Source: an uncultured Bacteroidales bacterium
GTDB taxonomy: Bacteria > Bacteroidota > Bacteroidia > Bacteroidales > Paludibacteraceae
Direction of reading: 5' to 3'
Assembly: GCA_937891905.1 (NCBI GenBank)
Contig: CALATT010000060.1
Location: 1-31,221 of the forward strand
Length of the DNA stretch: 31,221 bases
The notes beneath the pieces are model-generated. The model had not been told where the DNA came from and searched no databases. It saw nothing but the letters and a program-made list of their open reading frames with translations. Shown one piece after another: positions 14,559-22,190 of this stretch. The position numbers and the translations under genes were made by a program. How positions within the stretch are numbered: position 1 is the first letter of the stretch; each line of letters begins with the position of its first letter.

Positions 14559-15864
14559 TGATTTGCTCGAAAGTATTCACTTTCTGTTTGTCGTATGGAC
14601 AGGAAACCTTGATATAATTCTCTGTAAATCCTTCCATCAAATCAGGACCATCGTCCTGCTTAATGCGTTTGCTTTCCCACAAAACCGTTGCTTTTTGACC
14701 GATATGAGCAGTATAGAACTGCTCTGTCTTTTGTGTGCTGATAGCATGCAGCACTTTGCTACGCCTATCTCGCTCAGAGCGAGGTACGACGAGCAAGTCC
14801 ATCTCCACCATCCGCGTGTTTGCACGCTCTGAATAAGTGAATACATGCAATTGGGAAACGGGCAAAGCCTCGATGAAATCAATGTAATCAGCAAAGAACT
14901 CCTCCGTTTCTCCGTGTACGCCTACCATGCAGTCCACGCCGATGAAAGCATGCGGCATAACGGATTTGATATGTGCTACCCGTTCTGCGAATAACTCACG
15001 CGTATAGCGGCGCTTCATGATACGAAGCACATCATTACTTCCTGATTGCAGAGGAATATGGAAATGTGGCGCGAAATGACGGCTCTGCGCTACGAAATCG
15101 ATGATTTCATCGGTCAATAAATTGGGTTCGCAACTCGATATACGAATGCGGTAGTCAGTAGTGAGTGGTGAGTAGTCAATGGCATCTAATGTGCGTAATA
15201 AATCAATAAACTGCTCGCCTGTAGAGCGACCAAAATCCCCAATATTCACACCTGTCAGCACTAACTCTTTGGCGCCTCCAGCGAGTGCTTTTTTGGCTTC
15301 TGCCACTACCTCCGCGATGGATGGGTTGCGACTCTTACCGCGCGCCAAAGGAATGGTGCAGTAGGTGCAGAAATAATTACATCCATCTTGCACTTTGATA
15401 AAGCAGCGTGTACGATCGTCCTTGCTGAATGCACCATGAAACGCATCTATCTCACGAATAGCAGAAGTGTGAATAATAGTTTCTTGCTCCGGGGTCTGGA
15501 GACGGGAGTCCGGGCTCCGGAGTTCGGCTTCAAGTTGCTCAATGAACTGCGGAATATTGAATTTCTCATTCTGTCCCAATACATAATCCACTTCGTTCAT
15601 TTCGGCTATCTCTTCGGGCTTGAGCTGTGCATAGCAACCCGTTACTATGATGATAGCATTGGGGTTTTGCCGTCTAATACGATGGATGGTTTGCCTATCT
15701 TTGTGGTCGGCAGTATTGGTGACCGTGCAGGTGTTGATGATGCATATATCTGCTTCTTCGCCGCGTTGAGCACGCGTGTGCCCACGCTCCAAAAGCGCTT
15801 TCCCTATCGAACTGCTCTCAGCAAAATTCAACTTGCAACCTAATGTGGTGAATGCGATTTTCAT
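14545..15864 (-). CDS. mtaB: tRNA (t6A37) methylthiotransferase MtaB, with two heptamer-encoded insertions
   Basis: The start is set at 15864 (MKIAFTTLGCKLNFAESS) because an upstream ATG at 15909 lies beyond the promoter. The 439-residue product has the three cysteines of the N-terminal MTTase cluster (GCKLNF, INTCTVTN, VTGCYAQL) and the radical-SAM CxxxCxxC in DGCNYFCTYCTIPLARG. It also has a TRAM-like C-terminal end (ATVLWESKR...GFTENYIKV). The enzyme adds a methylthio group to N6-threonylcarbamoyladenosine 37 of ANN-decoding tRNAs. Two extra peptides stand out. LRSPDSRLQTPEQE (about residues 112-127) is in the linker before the radical-SAM domain. YSPLTTDYR (about 229-238) precedes IRISSCEPNLL. 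Both are encoded by heptamer arrays. Confidence 0.93.
   Translation of the reverse strand: MKIAFTTLGCKLNFAESSSIGKALLERGHTRAQRGEEADICIINTCTVTNTADHKDRQTIHRIRRQNPNAIIIVTGCYAQLKPEEIAEMNEVDYVLGQNEKFNIPQFIEQLEAELRSPDSRLQTPEQETIIHTSAIREIDAFHGAFSKDDRTRCFIKVQDGCNYFCTYCTIPLARGKSRNPSIAEVVAEAKKALAGGAKELVLTGVNIGDFGRSTGEQFIDLLRTLDAIDYSPLTTDYRIRISSCEPNLLTDEIIDFVAQSRHFAPHFHIPLQSGSNDVLRIMKRRYTRELFAERVAHIKSVMPHAFIGVDCMVGVHGETEEFFADYIDFIEALPVSQLHVFTYSERANTRMVEMDLLVVPRSERDRRSKVLHAISTQKTEQFYTAHIGQKATVLWESKRIKQDDGPDLMEGFTENYIKVSCPYDKQKVNTFEQITIRL
15152..15179. repeat. Heptamer tandem array H inside mtaB (TAGTGAG type), 4 units
   Basis: Four units with shared TnGTnA (TAGTCAG, TAGTGAG, TGGTGAG, TAGTCAA) are in exact 7-nt phase. 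TAGTGAG is a rotation of GTGAGTA. Relative to the coding direction it is inverted compared with arrays C and F, so the same word is tolerated in either orientation. Confidence 0.85.
15485..15526. repeat. Heptamer tandem array I inside mtaB (GNNTCCG type, GC-rich), 6 units
   Basis: Six units such as GAGTCCG, GGCTCCG and GAGTTCG keep a 7-nt step. The array is GC-rich, unlike the surrounding sequence and the AT-rich arrays. On the coding strand it yields SPDSRLQTPE. Confidence 0.85.
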
Positions 15865-15886
15865 AAATGCCAAACCTTTGCGAGTG

Positions 15887-15912
15887 CAAAGGTAGTGTTT
15901 TTTTTGCATTCA
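15887..15912 (-). promoter_or_regulatory. Promoter for mtaB
   Basis: On the minus strand TACCTTTG (15894-15887) is a clear -7 element. The -33 region 18 nt upstream (TGAATG) is only a partial match to TATG. The position supports the start at 15864 over the upstream ATG. Confidence 0.68.
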
Positions 15913-15993
15913 TGCAACTATAATCATGGTTATTTACCCATAAAAATAGCCCTTAATGGGTTCTTAACGCCTAAAAAGTGCAAAATATTTGCA

Positions 15994-16019
15994 TATATGC
16001 AAAATTATCACTACCTTTG
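15994..16019 (+). promoter_or_regulatory. Promoter for cytidine deaminase
   Basis: TACCTTTG (16012-16019) matches TAnnTTTG. TATATGC starts 18 nt upstream, at 15994. It excludes the ATG at 15989 as the start of the deaminase. Confidence 0.72.
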
Positions 16020-16063
16020 CATGCTTTTTGTACACTATAGAAATAAAAAACTTCCATACCAAT

Positions 16064-16546
16064 ATGAAAGAATGTAATCTAACCACGAAAATGCGCATTT
16101 ATAAATGGGAAGAGTTGACGGATGAGCAACGCGCTTTGATTCAAGTAGCAAAGGAGCAAACAACTCACAGCTATTGTCCGTATAGTCATTTCCATGTGGG
16201 TGCTGCTGCACGATTAGCAAACGGAATAGTTATTCCTGGATGTAATCAAGAGAATGCAGCTTATCCGAGTGGCTTATGTGCAGAGAGAAGTGCCTTGTTT
16301 GCTGCAGGTGCCCAGCACCCAGACCAACCCGTAGAACAATTAGCAATTGCATGTTTTACCGATGGCCATTTTACGAAGGAGCCAGGCGCTCCATGTGGAG
16401 CATGCAGACAAGTGATGACCGAGACGGAACACCGCTACGGAAATAAGATGCAAGTATTGCTATATGGCGATGAAGAAACTTATGTATTTGAGTCTGCTTC
16501 CGAGTTATTACCACTCATCTTTGTAAGCGAGAACCTAAAAGGGTAA
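16064..16546 (+). CDS. cdd: Cytidine deaminase
   Basis: The start at 16064 (MKECNLTTKMRIYKWEELT) is chosen because longer frames begin upstream of the promoter. It gives 160 residues, normal for homotetrameric cytidine deaminases in this phylum. Zinc and catalytic motifs are complete: NAAYPSGLCAERSALFAAGA (Cys ligand and catalytic Glu in C-A-E) and PGAPCGACRQVM (PCxxC ligands). The substrate loop YCPYSHFHVGAAARLANG is also typical. The enzyme deaminates cytidine and deoxycytidine to uridine forms in pyrimidine salvage. An LptF/G permease gene follows 32 nt downstream. Confidence 0.95.
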   Translation: MKECNLTTKMRIYKWEELTDEQRALIQVAKEQTTHSYCPYSHFHVGAAARLANGIVIPGCNQENAAYPSGLCAERSALFAAGAQHPDQPVEQLAIACFTDGHFTKEPGAPCGACRQVMTETEHRYGNKMQVLLYGDEETYVFESASELLPLIFVSENLKG

Positions 16547-16572
16547 GTACCATTTACGATGTACGAGGGACT
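16545..16572. repeat. Degenerate heptamer array J (ATGTACG type), 4 units
   Basis: Four 7-nt units around ATGTACG and ATTTACG begin within the cdd stop codon and fill the short gap to the permease gene. The word is a rotation of the TACGATG array in addA, but more decayed. Confidence 0.6.
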
Positions 16573-16578
16573 GAATAG

Positions 16579-18078
16579 ATGAAATTTGTCAAGAAAATAG
16601 ATGTGTATGTGCTTCAGAATTTTCTGGGGTTATTTGCTGCTACTTTCTTTGTGGCAATTTTCATTCTATTGATGCAATTCATGTGGATGCATATCAATGA
16701 TTTAGTGGGGAAGGGAATAGGTATTAGTGTATTGGCAGAGTTTTTTATCTATGCTGCTGCCTCCGTGGTGCCATTAGCATTGCCATTAGCCATTCTATTG
16801 AGTTCGCTAATCTGTTTTGGTAATCTTGCAGAGCGTTTTGAGTTGACAGCCATGAAGGCAGCGGGTATTTCTTTGTTTCGTATCATGCGTCCATTAGCGA
16901 TTACGATTGCTTTTGTGTCGGTAGGTGCATTTTTCTTTAGCAATAATGTGCTACCCAAATCGCAAGTGAAATTATGGGCATTGATTTTCTCGTTGCGACA
17001 GAAAAGTCCCGAACTGCAGATACCAGTAGGCGAATTTTATGACGAGATAAGCGGTTATAATATCTATGTGCGTGAGAAAACAGCGGATGGCCTCATGCTC
17101 AATATGATGATATATGACTATTCAGGAGGATTTGAAAATGCAAAAGTGATGGTAGCCGACACAGGGCGATTACAAACGAGTGCTGATAAACGCTATTTGA
17201 CGCTTCATTTGATACAAGGTGAGTCATTTGAGAATATAGATCAGAAACAACAACGCGCCACGGGAACTAAACAAAATATACCTTATAGACGAGAGACTTT
17301 TGCAAGTAAAAGTTTGATCATTGATTTTTCTACAGATTTTAATCGCTACGATGAATCTATTTTGGATGACCAGCATGTGAGCAAGAATGTGGCGCAATTA
17401 TTGCAATCAATCGATTCAACACATAATGTTTCGATAGAGAGAAGTCGTGATCAGAGTAGTAAACTGATAAAAGAGCGCTATTTTGGTCGTGAAAATGGTA
17501 AAGAACAGATTATCCCAACGCAGTTAACACAAGAGCAATACGAAACACATAATATAGATTCGCTTTGGGCTTCGTTGGATGTGCATAGGCATCGACAAGC
17601 ATTGTCACTGGCATATGAGAGGGCACTCAATTACAGAGACCAAATAGAATACAACGCCATTATGCTCAATGATTCCCAGCGCTATATACGCAAGCACGAA
17701 ATAGAATTATACCGTAAGTTCACACTCGCATTCGCCTGCCTGATTTTCTTCTTTATTGGCGCTCCATTAGGTGCGATTATTAGAAAAGGCGGTTTGGGGG
17801 CTCCAGTGGTGATTTCTGTCATCATGTTTATTGTTTATTATATCATCGATAATACGGGATATAAGATGGCGCGCGAGGCTTTGTGGCCTTCTTGGGCGGG
17901 TATGTGGCTCAGTTCGTTCATTCTGCTCCCTATTGGTATATTCCTAACCTATAAAGCAGCGACAGACTCTCCGCTTTTCAATCCGGAAGCATGGAGTAGG
18001 GAGTGGCAAAAAATAAAGCAGGATATTCAGCAGCGCTATGGGCGTTGGATGTTAGAAATAAAGAAAATACGAAAATAA
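16579..18078 (+). CDS. LptF/LptG family (YjgP/YjgQ) permease, lipopolysaccharide export
   Basis: The 499-residue membrane protein has the LptF/G plan: three N-terminal membrane segments within residues 10-115, a large central periplasmic domain, and three C-terminal segments from about residue 375 (FACLIFFFIGAPLGAIIRKGG, VVISVIMFIVYYIIDNTG, WLSSFILLPIGIFLTYKA). Motifs FGNLAERFELTAMKAAGISLFRIMRP and GAPLGAIIRKGGLG are diagnostic. It extracts lipopolysaccharide from the inner membrane together with LptB. The central domain is longer than in E. coli (about 360 residues in total there), as is usual in Bacteroidota. F and G cannot be told apart here. It precedes ribBA by 7 nt, an operon spacing. 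Confidence 0.92.
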   Translation: MKFVKKIDVYVLQNFLGLFAATFFVAIFILLMQFMWMHINDLVGKGIGISVLAEFFIYAAASVVPLALPLAILLSSLICFGNLAERFELTAMKAAGISLFRIMRPLAITIAFVSVGAFFFSNNVLPKSQVKLWALIFSLRQKSPELQIPVGEFYDEISGYNIYVREKTADGLMLNMMIYDYSGGFENAKVMVADTGRLQTSADKRYLTLHLIQGESFENIDQKQQRATGTKQNIPYRRETFASKSLIIDFSTDFNRYDESILDDQHVSKNVAQLLQSIDSTHNVSIERSRDQSSKLIKERYFGRENGKEQIIPTQLTQEQYETHNIDSLWASLDVHRHRQALSLAYERALNYRDQIEYNAIMLNDSQRYIRKHEIELYRKFTLAFACLIFFFIGAPLGAIIRKGGLGAPVVISVIMFIVYYIIDNTGYKMAREALWPSWAGMWLSSFILLPIGIFLTYKAATDSPLFNPEAWSREWQKIKQDIQQRYGRWMLEIKKIRK

Positions 18079-18085
18079 TATATTT

Positions 18086-19342
18086 ATGAAGATTAATACA
18101 ATTGAGGAAGCATTAGAAGATCTCCGCTTAGGTAAGTTTGTAATTGTGGCGGACGACGAAGACCGTGAGAACGAGGGAGATTTTATTATTGCCGCAGAAA
18201 TGATTACACCAGAGAAGGTGAATTTCATGCTCCAATATGGTCGCGGTGTGCTATGTTGTCCCATCACGGAGCAGCGTTGTGCTGAATTGGATTTGATGCA
18301 CCAAGTGGCTAACAACACATCTATGCTTGGTACGCCTTTTACGGTTACAGTAGATAAGTTAGAAGGTTGTTCTACAGGTGTGTCCACTGCCGATCGTGCA
18401 GCTACTATCCTTGCATTGGCGGACCCTAATAGCAAACCAGAGACTTTTGGTCGTCCGGGACATATCAATCCTCTTTATGCGCGCGCTGGGGGCGTATTGC
18501 AGCGTGCGGGGCATACAGAGGCTGGTGTTGATTTAGCGCGATTAGCTGGTTTCCAACCAGTGGCTGCACTCATAGAGATAATGAATGCAGACGGCACGAT
18601 GGCGCGTATGCCGCAATTGCAAGAAGTGGCACAGGAGTTTGATTTGAAGATAATCACTATTAAGGATTTGATTGCTTACCGCTTAAAGCATGAGGCACAA
18701 TGTGTGTCTAAAGAAGAACAAGATGAGGCACAAAATACATCCGCATCGCAATTGATTGAGCGTGGTGAAACGGTATTCTTGCCTACGCAACAAGGAGAGT
18801 TTATGCTTACTCCATTCAGGGATCTAACTACAGGATTAGAGCATATAGCGCTTACTAAAGGCGAATGGACGGAAGAAGAGGCTGTGCTCTGCCGTGTACA
18901 TAGTAGTTGTATGACGGGAGATGTGTTTGGTTCGTTACGATGTGAATGTGGAGAGCAACTCGCGCGCGCCATGCAGATGATAGAGAAAGAAGGAAAGGGT
19001 ATTGTGGTGTATATGAATCAAGAGGGACGCGGAATAGGACTGATGAATAAGATTCGTGCCTATAAACTCCAAGAGCAAGGAGAGGACACTGTAGAGGCTA
19101 ATATCCATTTAGGTTTCAGACCAGACGAGCGCGATTATGGCGTGGGAGCACAAATACTGCGTGCAATGGGTGCGAAGAAACTGAAGTTGATGACCAATAA
19201 TCCTGTCAAACGAGTAGGATTAGAAAGTTATGGAATAGAAATAATCGAAAATGTGCCGATTGAGATCAAACCTAATAGGTTTAATGAACGATATATGCGC
19301 ACGAAGAAAGAAAAAATGCATCATGATTTGAAAATGGTTTAA
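18086..19342 (+). CDS. ribBA: Bifunctional 3,4-dihydroxy-2-butanone-4-phosphate synthase / GTP cyclohydrolase II
   Basis: This 418-residue fusion feeds both branches of riboflavin synthesis. The N-terminal RibB domain (about 1-205) carries VADDEDRENEGDFIIAAE (acidic catalytic loop) and HTEAGVDLARLAGFQP. The C-terminal RibA domain has the zinc cysteines in SSCMTGDVFGSLRCECGEQL. It also has the GTP-binding YMNQEGRGIGLMNKIRAYKLQ and the terminal NNPVKRVGLESYGI. Both active sites look complete, so both activities are expected. It shares a transcript with the LptF/G gene upstream. No FMN riboswitch was seen in front of it, as expected for an internal operon gene. Confidence 0.96.
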   Translation: MKINTIEEALEDLRLGKFVIVADDEDRENEGDFIIAAEMITPEKVNFMLQYGRGVLCCPITEQRCAELDLMHQVANNTSMLGTPFTVTVDKLEGCSTGVSTADRAATILALADPNSKPETFGRPGHINPLYARAGGVLQRAGHTEAGVDLARLAGFQPVAALIEIMNADGTMARMPQLQEVAQEFDLKIITIKDLIAYRLKHEAQCVSKEEQDEAQNTSASQLIERGETVFLPTQQGEFMLTPFRDLTTGLEHIALTKGEWTEEEAVLCRVHSSCMTGDVFGSLRCECGEQLARAMQMIEKEGKGIVVYMNQEGRGIGLMNKIRAYKLQEQGEDTVEANIHLGFRPDERDYGVGAQILRAMGAKKLKLMTNNPVKRVGLESYGIEIIENVPIEIKPNRFNERYMRTKKEKMHHDLKMV

Positions 19343-19396
19343 TTTCTGGCACGATATTTGACATAAAGAAAGTAAACCCAAATAAATTATACGATT

Positions 19397-20659
19397 ATGA
19401 AAAAACTAACTACACTTCTTTTGATGTTAACACTCATGAGTGTTGCATCGTGGGCAGATGAGACGATCACTGTTTCAGCGAACAGTACGGATATCTCTGA
19501 AGGATTAGATTTGAAGGTTGTAGCTAAGCTCTTTGCAGAGGCTGAGAATCTTGAGCAATTTGAAATGAAGCTCAATAATCCTGATAGTGCGTTCTGCAAC
19601 CTTGATTTGAATGGTGATGGTCAAGTGGATTACTTGCGTGTGATAGAGACAGGCGAAGGAAATAAGCGTCTCATTGTATTGCAAGCTATCTTAGCCAAAG
19701 ATATCTATCAAGATGTAGCATCCATCTATGTAGAAAAAGACGAGGCTGAACAAGTAACTGTGCAGGTAATAGGTGATGAATATGTATATGGTGCGAACTA
19801 TATAATCGAGCCTATCTATATACGCAGACCATTAATCTATGATTGGTTCTGGGGTACTACATGGTATGCATGGACTTCTCCATGGTATTGGGGGTATTAT
19901 CCAAGTTGGTGGTACGCACATAACTGTTGGGCACATGACTGGTACTGGCATCATTGCTATGCATTCCATCATCACCATCATTGGTGCTCTTTCCGTCCTG
20001 GACATCATGTACATCATGGATGGCATGAGTTACATAGTGGTGTAACCCGCAGAGATTATGCCGTAGCTCATCCACACCGCTCTTTCTCTCAGCGTAATAG
20101 TGGTATGAGAAACGCTCGTGATATACGCAGCACATCCAGCGTTCGTACACGCCAAGCGGTAGCAGCCAACAGCGCTCCTCGTTCCGCAGCAAGTCGCACT
20201 TTTGGTAGTCAGAACACCGTTGCATCGCGTTCTCAATCTGTAGCTCGTAAGGATCAAGCCACCGCGCAGCGTACCAGCGCTACTACCCAACGCACAGCAA
20301 CTGCTCAGCGCACAAGTACAGCGACTGCACAGCGCACAAGTGCTGCAACCACCCAACGCACAGCTACTGCTCAGCGCACAAGTACTGCAACTGCACAACG
20401 CACAAGTACTGCAACCACGCAACGCACCAGTGCTCCTCAGCGCACAAGCGCAGCTAGTACGCAACGCACTACAAGTACGCGTTCGTCTAGTACATACACT
20501 CCTCAGCGCACGCCTTCGAGTTCACGCAGTAGTGTAGGCACTTACTCAGGTGGCAGTCGTTCCACAGGTGGTGGTTATTCAGGCGGCGGTCGCTCAAGTG
20601 GTGGTTCCTACTCAGGAGGCGGTCGTTCAAGTGGCGGTAGTGGAGGAGCACGCCGATAA
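19397..20659 (+). CDS. Secreted protein with aromatic/His-rich centre and Thr/Arg repeat tail
   Basis: Residues 1-20 (MKKLTTLLLMLTLMSVASWA) form a signal peptide. A conserved-looking domain follows (about 30-135), with NLDLNGDGQVDYLRVIE, an EF-hand-like Asp loop, and YQDVASIYVEKDE. A hydrophobic aromatic stretch (WYAWTSPWYWGYYPSWW) leads to a His-rich run. The tail from about residue 280 repeats TAQRTSTA-like units, then becomes Gly/Ser-rich (YSGGGRSSGG) and ends in basic residues. Similar secreted proteins with this N-terminal domain are frequent in Bacteroidota and have no known function. The tail is low complexity and highly basic, so binding to anionic polymer is possible but unproven. 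The gene is isolated, ending at a strong terminator; I could not identify its promoter with confidence. Confidence 0.8.
   Translation: MKKLTTLLLMLTLMSVASWADETITVSANSTDISEGLDLKVVAKLFAEAENLEQFEMKLNNPDSAFCNLDLNGDGQVDYLRVIETGEGNKRLIVLQAILAKDIYQDVASIYVEKDEAEQVTVQVIGDEYVYGANYIIEPIYIRRPLIYDWFWGTTWYAWTSPWYWGYYPSWWYAHNCWAHDWYWHHCYAFHHHHHWCSFRPGHHVHHGWHELHSGVTRRDYAVAHPHRSFSQRNSGMRNARDIRSTSSVRTRQAVAANSAPRSAASRTFGSQNTVASRSQSVARKDQATAQRTSATTQRTATAQRTSTATAQRTSAATTQRTATAQRTSTATAQRTSTATTQRTSAPQRTSAASTQRTTSTRSSSTYTPQRTPSSSRSSVGTYSGGSRSTGGGYSGGGRSSGGSYSGGGRSSGGSGGARR
20265..20470 (+). repeat. In-gene tandem repeat (about 24-nt unit) in the secreted protein
   Basis: Imperfect units of about 24 nt, each encoding a TAQRTSTA-like octapeptide, run in frame through this part of the gene. 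CAGCGCACAAGT and CAACGCACAAGT cores recur. Unit length is a multiple of three, so gain or loss of units keeps the frame. Confidence 0.75.
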
Positions 20660-20676
20660 GAACTATAACGATAATA

Positions 20677-20708
20677 AAATAAGGTGACTCGTATGAGCCA
20701 CCTTATTT
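20677..20708. terminator. Strong bidirectional rho-independent terminator
   Basis: AAATAAGGTG (20677-20686) pairs perfectly with CACCTTATTT (20699-20708). An A-C mismatch and three more pairs (CTC/GAG) follow, around a GTAT loop. T-rich tracts flank it on both strands. It lies between the convergent secreted-protein gene and aspA and can end both transcripts. Confidence 0.88.
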
Positions 20709-20735
20709 ATTTTATGCGCGTATGCGCGTGTGTGA

Positions 20736-22157
20736 TTAGTGTGCTGCCAGCATATTGCTTGGGTCAAGCAGTTCGTCTAATTGCTCTTTGCTTAGAATAC
20801 CGTGCTCTAACACCAAATCATACACGCCTTTTCCTGTTTGTAATGCTTCTTTGGCAATCTTGGTAGAAGCTTTGTAACCAATAACAGGATTGAGTGCAGT
20901 GACGATACCAATAGAGTTCTTAACGGTAGCAGCGTTATGCTCGCGATTGATAGTAATGCCGTCAATACATTTCTCGCGAAGGATTTGCATTACATTACGC
21001 AACCATGTGATAGATTCGAAGATACATTCGGTGATGATTGGTTCCATTACATTGAGTTGTAACTGTCCTGCCTCTGCTGCAAAGCATACGGTAGTATCGT
21101 TACCAATCACTTTGAAGCATACTTGGTTGGTTACCTCAGGAATAACAGGGTTTACTTTGCCTGGCATGATAGATGAACCTGGCGCCATAGGAGGAAGGTT
21201 TATCTCGTGCAAACCACAACGAGGACCGGAGGCCATTAGTCGTAGGTCATTACATGTTTTGCTCAGTTTGACAGCTAAGCGTTTCAAGGCTGCGGAGTAG
21301 CTTACATAATCGCCAGTGTCAGGTGTTGCAGCCACCAGGTCTCTTGCTTTGGTGAATGGTTCTCCTGTCAGTTCGCATAGTTTCTGTGTGCATAGTTCTG
21401 CGTATCCAGCCACTGCGTTCAAACCCGTACCGATGGCAGTAGCACCCATGTTAATTTCGTATAAGAGATTCGCATTGCGGTTTAAGTTAGCAATTTCATC
21501 CTCTAATGTATTAGCGAAAGCATGGAATTCTTGTCCGCTTGTCATAGGCACAGCGTCCTGTAACTGTGTGCGTCCCATCTTGATAGAATCGTTAAATTCC
21601 TCTCCTTTCTTGCGTAATGCAGCCACTAATTTGGTTAATTCTGCTGTTAGTTCGCGGTTCATACGAATGAATGCATAGCGGAAAGCAGAAGGGTAGGCGT
21701 CATTGGTGGATTGAGCGCAGTTCACATGGTCGTTAGGCGAGCAGTATTGGTATTCGCCTCGTTGGTGTCCCATGATTTCCAATGCACGGTTTGCTATTAC
21801 CTCATTGGCATTCATGTTTACGGTAGTTCCTGCGCCACCTTGCACCATGTCCGTAGGGAATTGGTCATGCATCTTGCCGTCAATCAGTTCTTTACATGCC
21901 TGCGCGATAGCTGCATGGATTTCATCATTGATGACACCAAGTTCGTGGTTGGCTTCTACGGCTGCGAGTTTGATGTATCCCATGGCAATAATATACTCTG
22001 GGAAGTCAGACATCTTGAGGTTACTCACTTTGTAATTGTTAATACCGCGTTGAGTCTGTACACCGTAGTACGCATTGACAGGTACTTGTAACTCGCCTAA
22101 AAGGTCGGATTCGATGCGAAATGCCTCGCATGATGGGTTTTGAAAATCCTCTTTCAT
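20736..22157 (-). CDS. aspA: Aspartate ammonia-lyase (aspartase)
   Basis: This 473-residue protein is full length for the aspartase/fumarase superfamily. It has the signature loop APGSSIMPGKVNPVIPEV (about 325), the HVNCAQSTNDAYPSA catalytic region and the MGRTQLQDAVPMTSGQEF segment. AAEAGQLQLNVMEPII and the absence of fumarase-specific patterns point to aspartase rather than fumarase C. It deaminates L-aspartate reversibly to fumarate and ammonia; in anaerobic Bacteroidales this feeds fumarate respiration and succinate formation. It sits 33 nt downstream of ftsY, with no clear promoter of its own, so read-through is likely. Confidence 0.94.
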   Translation of the reverse strand: MKEDFQNPSCEAFRIESDLLGELQVPVNAYYGVQTQRGINNYKVSNLKMSDFPEYIIAMGYIKLAAVEANHELGVINDEIHAAIAQACKELIDGKMHDQFPTDMVQGGAGTTVNMNANEVIANRALEIMGHQRGEYQYCSPNDHVNCAQSTNDAYPSAFRYAFIRMNRELTAELTKLVAALRKKGEEFNDSIKMGRTQLQDAVPMTSGQEFHAFANTLEDEIANLNRNANLLYEINMGATAIGTGLNAVAGYAELCTQKLCELTGEPFTKARDLVAATPDTGDYVSYSAALKRLAVKLSKTCNDLRLMASGPRCGLHEINLPPMAPGSSIMPGKVNPVIPEVTNQVCFKVIGNDTTVCFAAEAGQLQLNVMEPIITECIFESITWLRNVMQILREKCIDGITINREHNAATVKNSIGIVTALNPVIGYKASTKIAKEALQTGKGVYDLVLEHGILSKEQLDELLDPSNMLAAH

Positions 22158-22190
22158 AATGAAAAATTTATATGGTTGGTAATTGATGGT

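Noticed and set aside
15989..16063. Longer N-terminus for cytidine deaminase
   Set aside because: The added codons contain the promoter -7 element and do not resemble the family's start.
19342..19396. FMN riboswitch or clear promoter near ribBA and the secreted protein gene
   Set aside because: ribBA follows the upstream gene by 7 nt, leaving no room for a riboswitch. The gap after it has TTGACA-like bases but no convincing TAnnTTTG element.
20030..20464. 144-codon Cys-rich minus-strand open frame
   Set aside because: It is the antisense of the Thr/Arg repeat tail of the secreted protein; the Cys-rich pattern is a by-product of the repeat.
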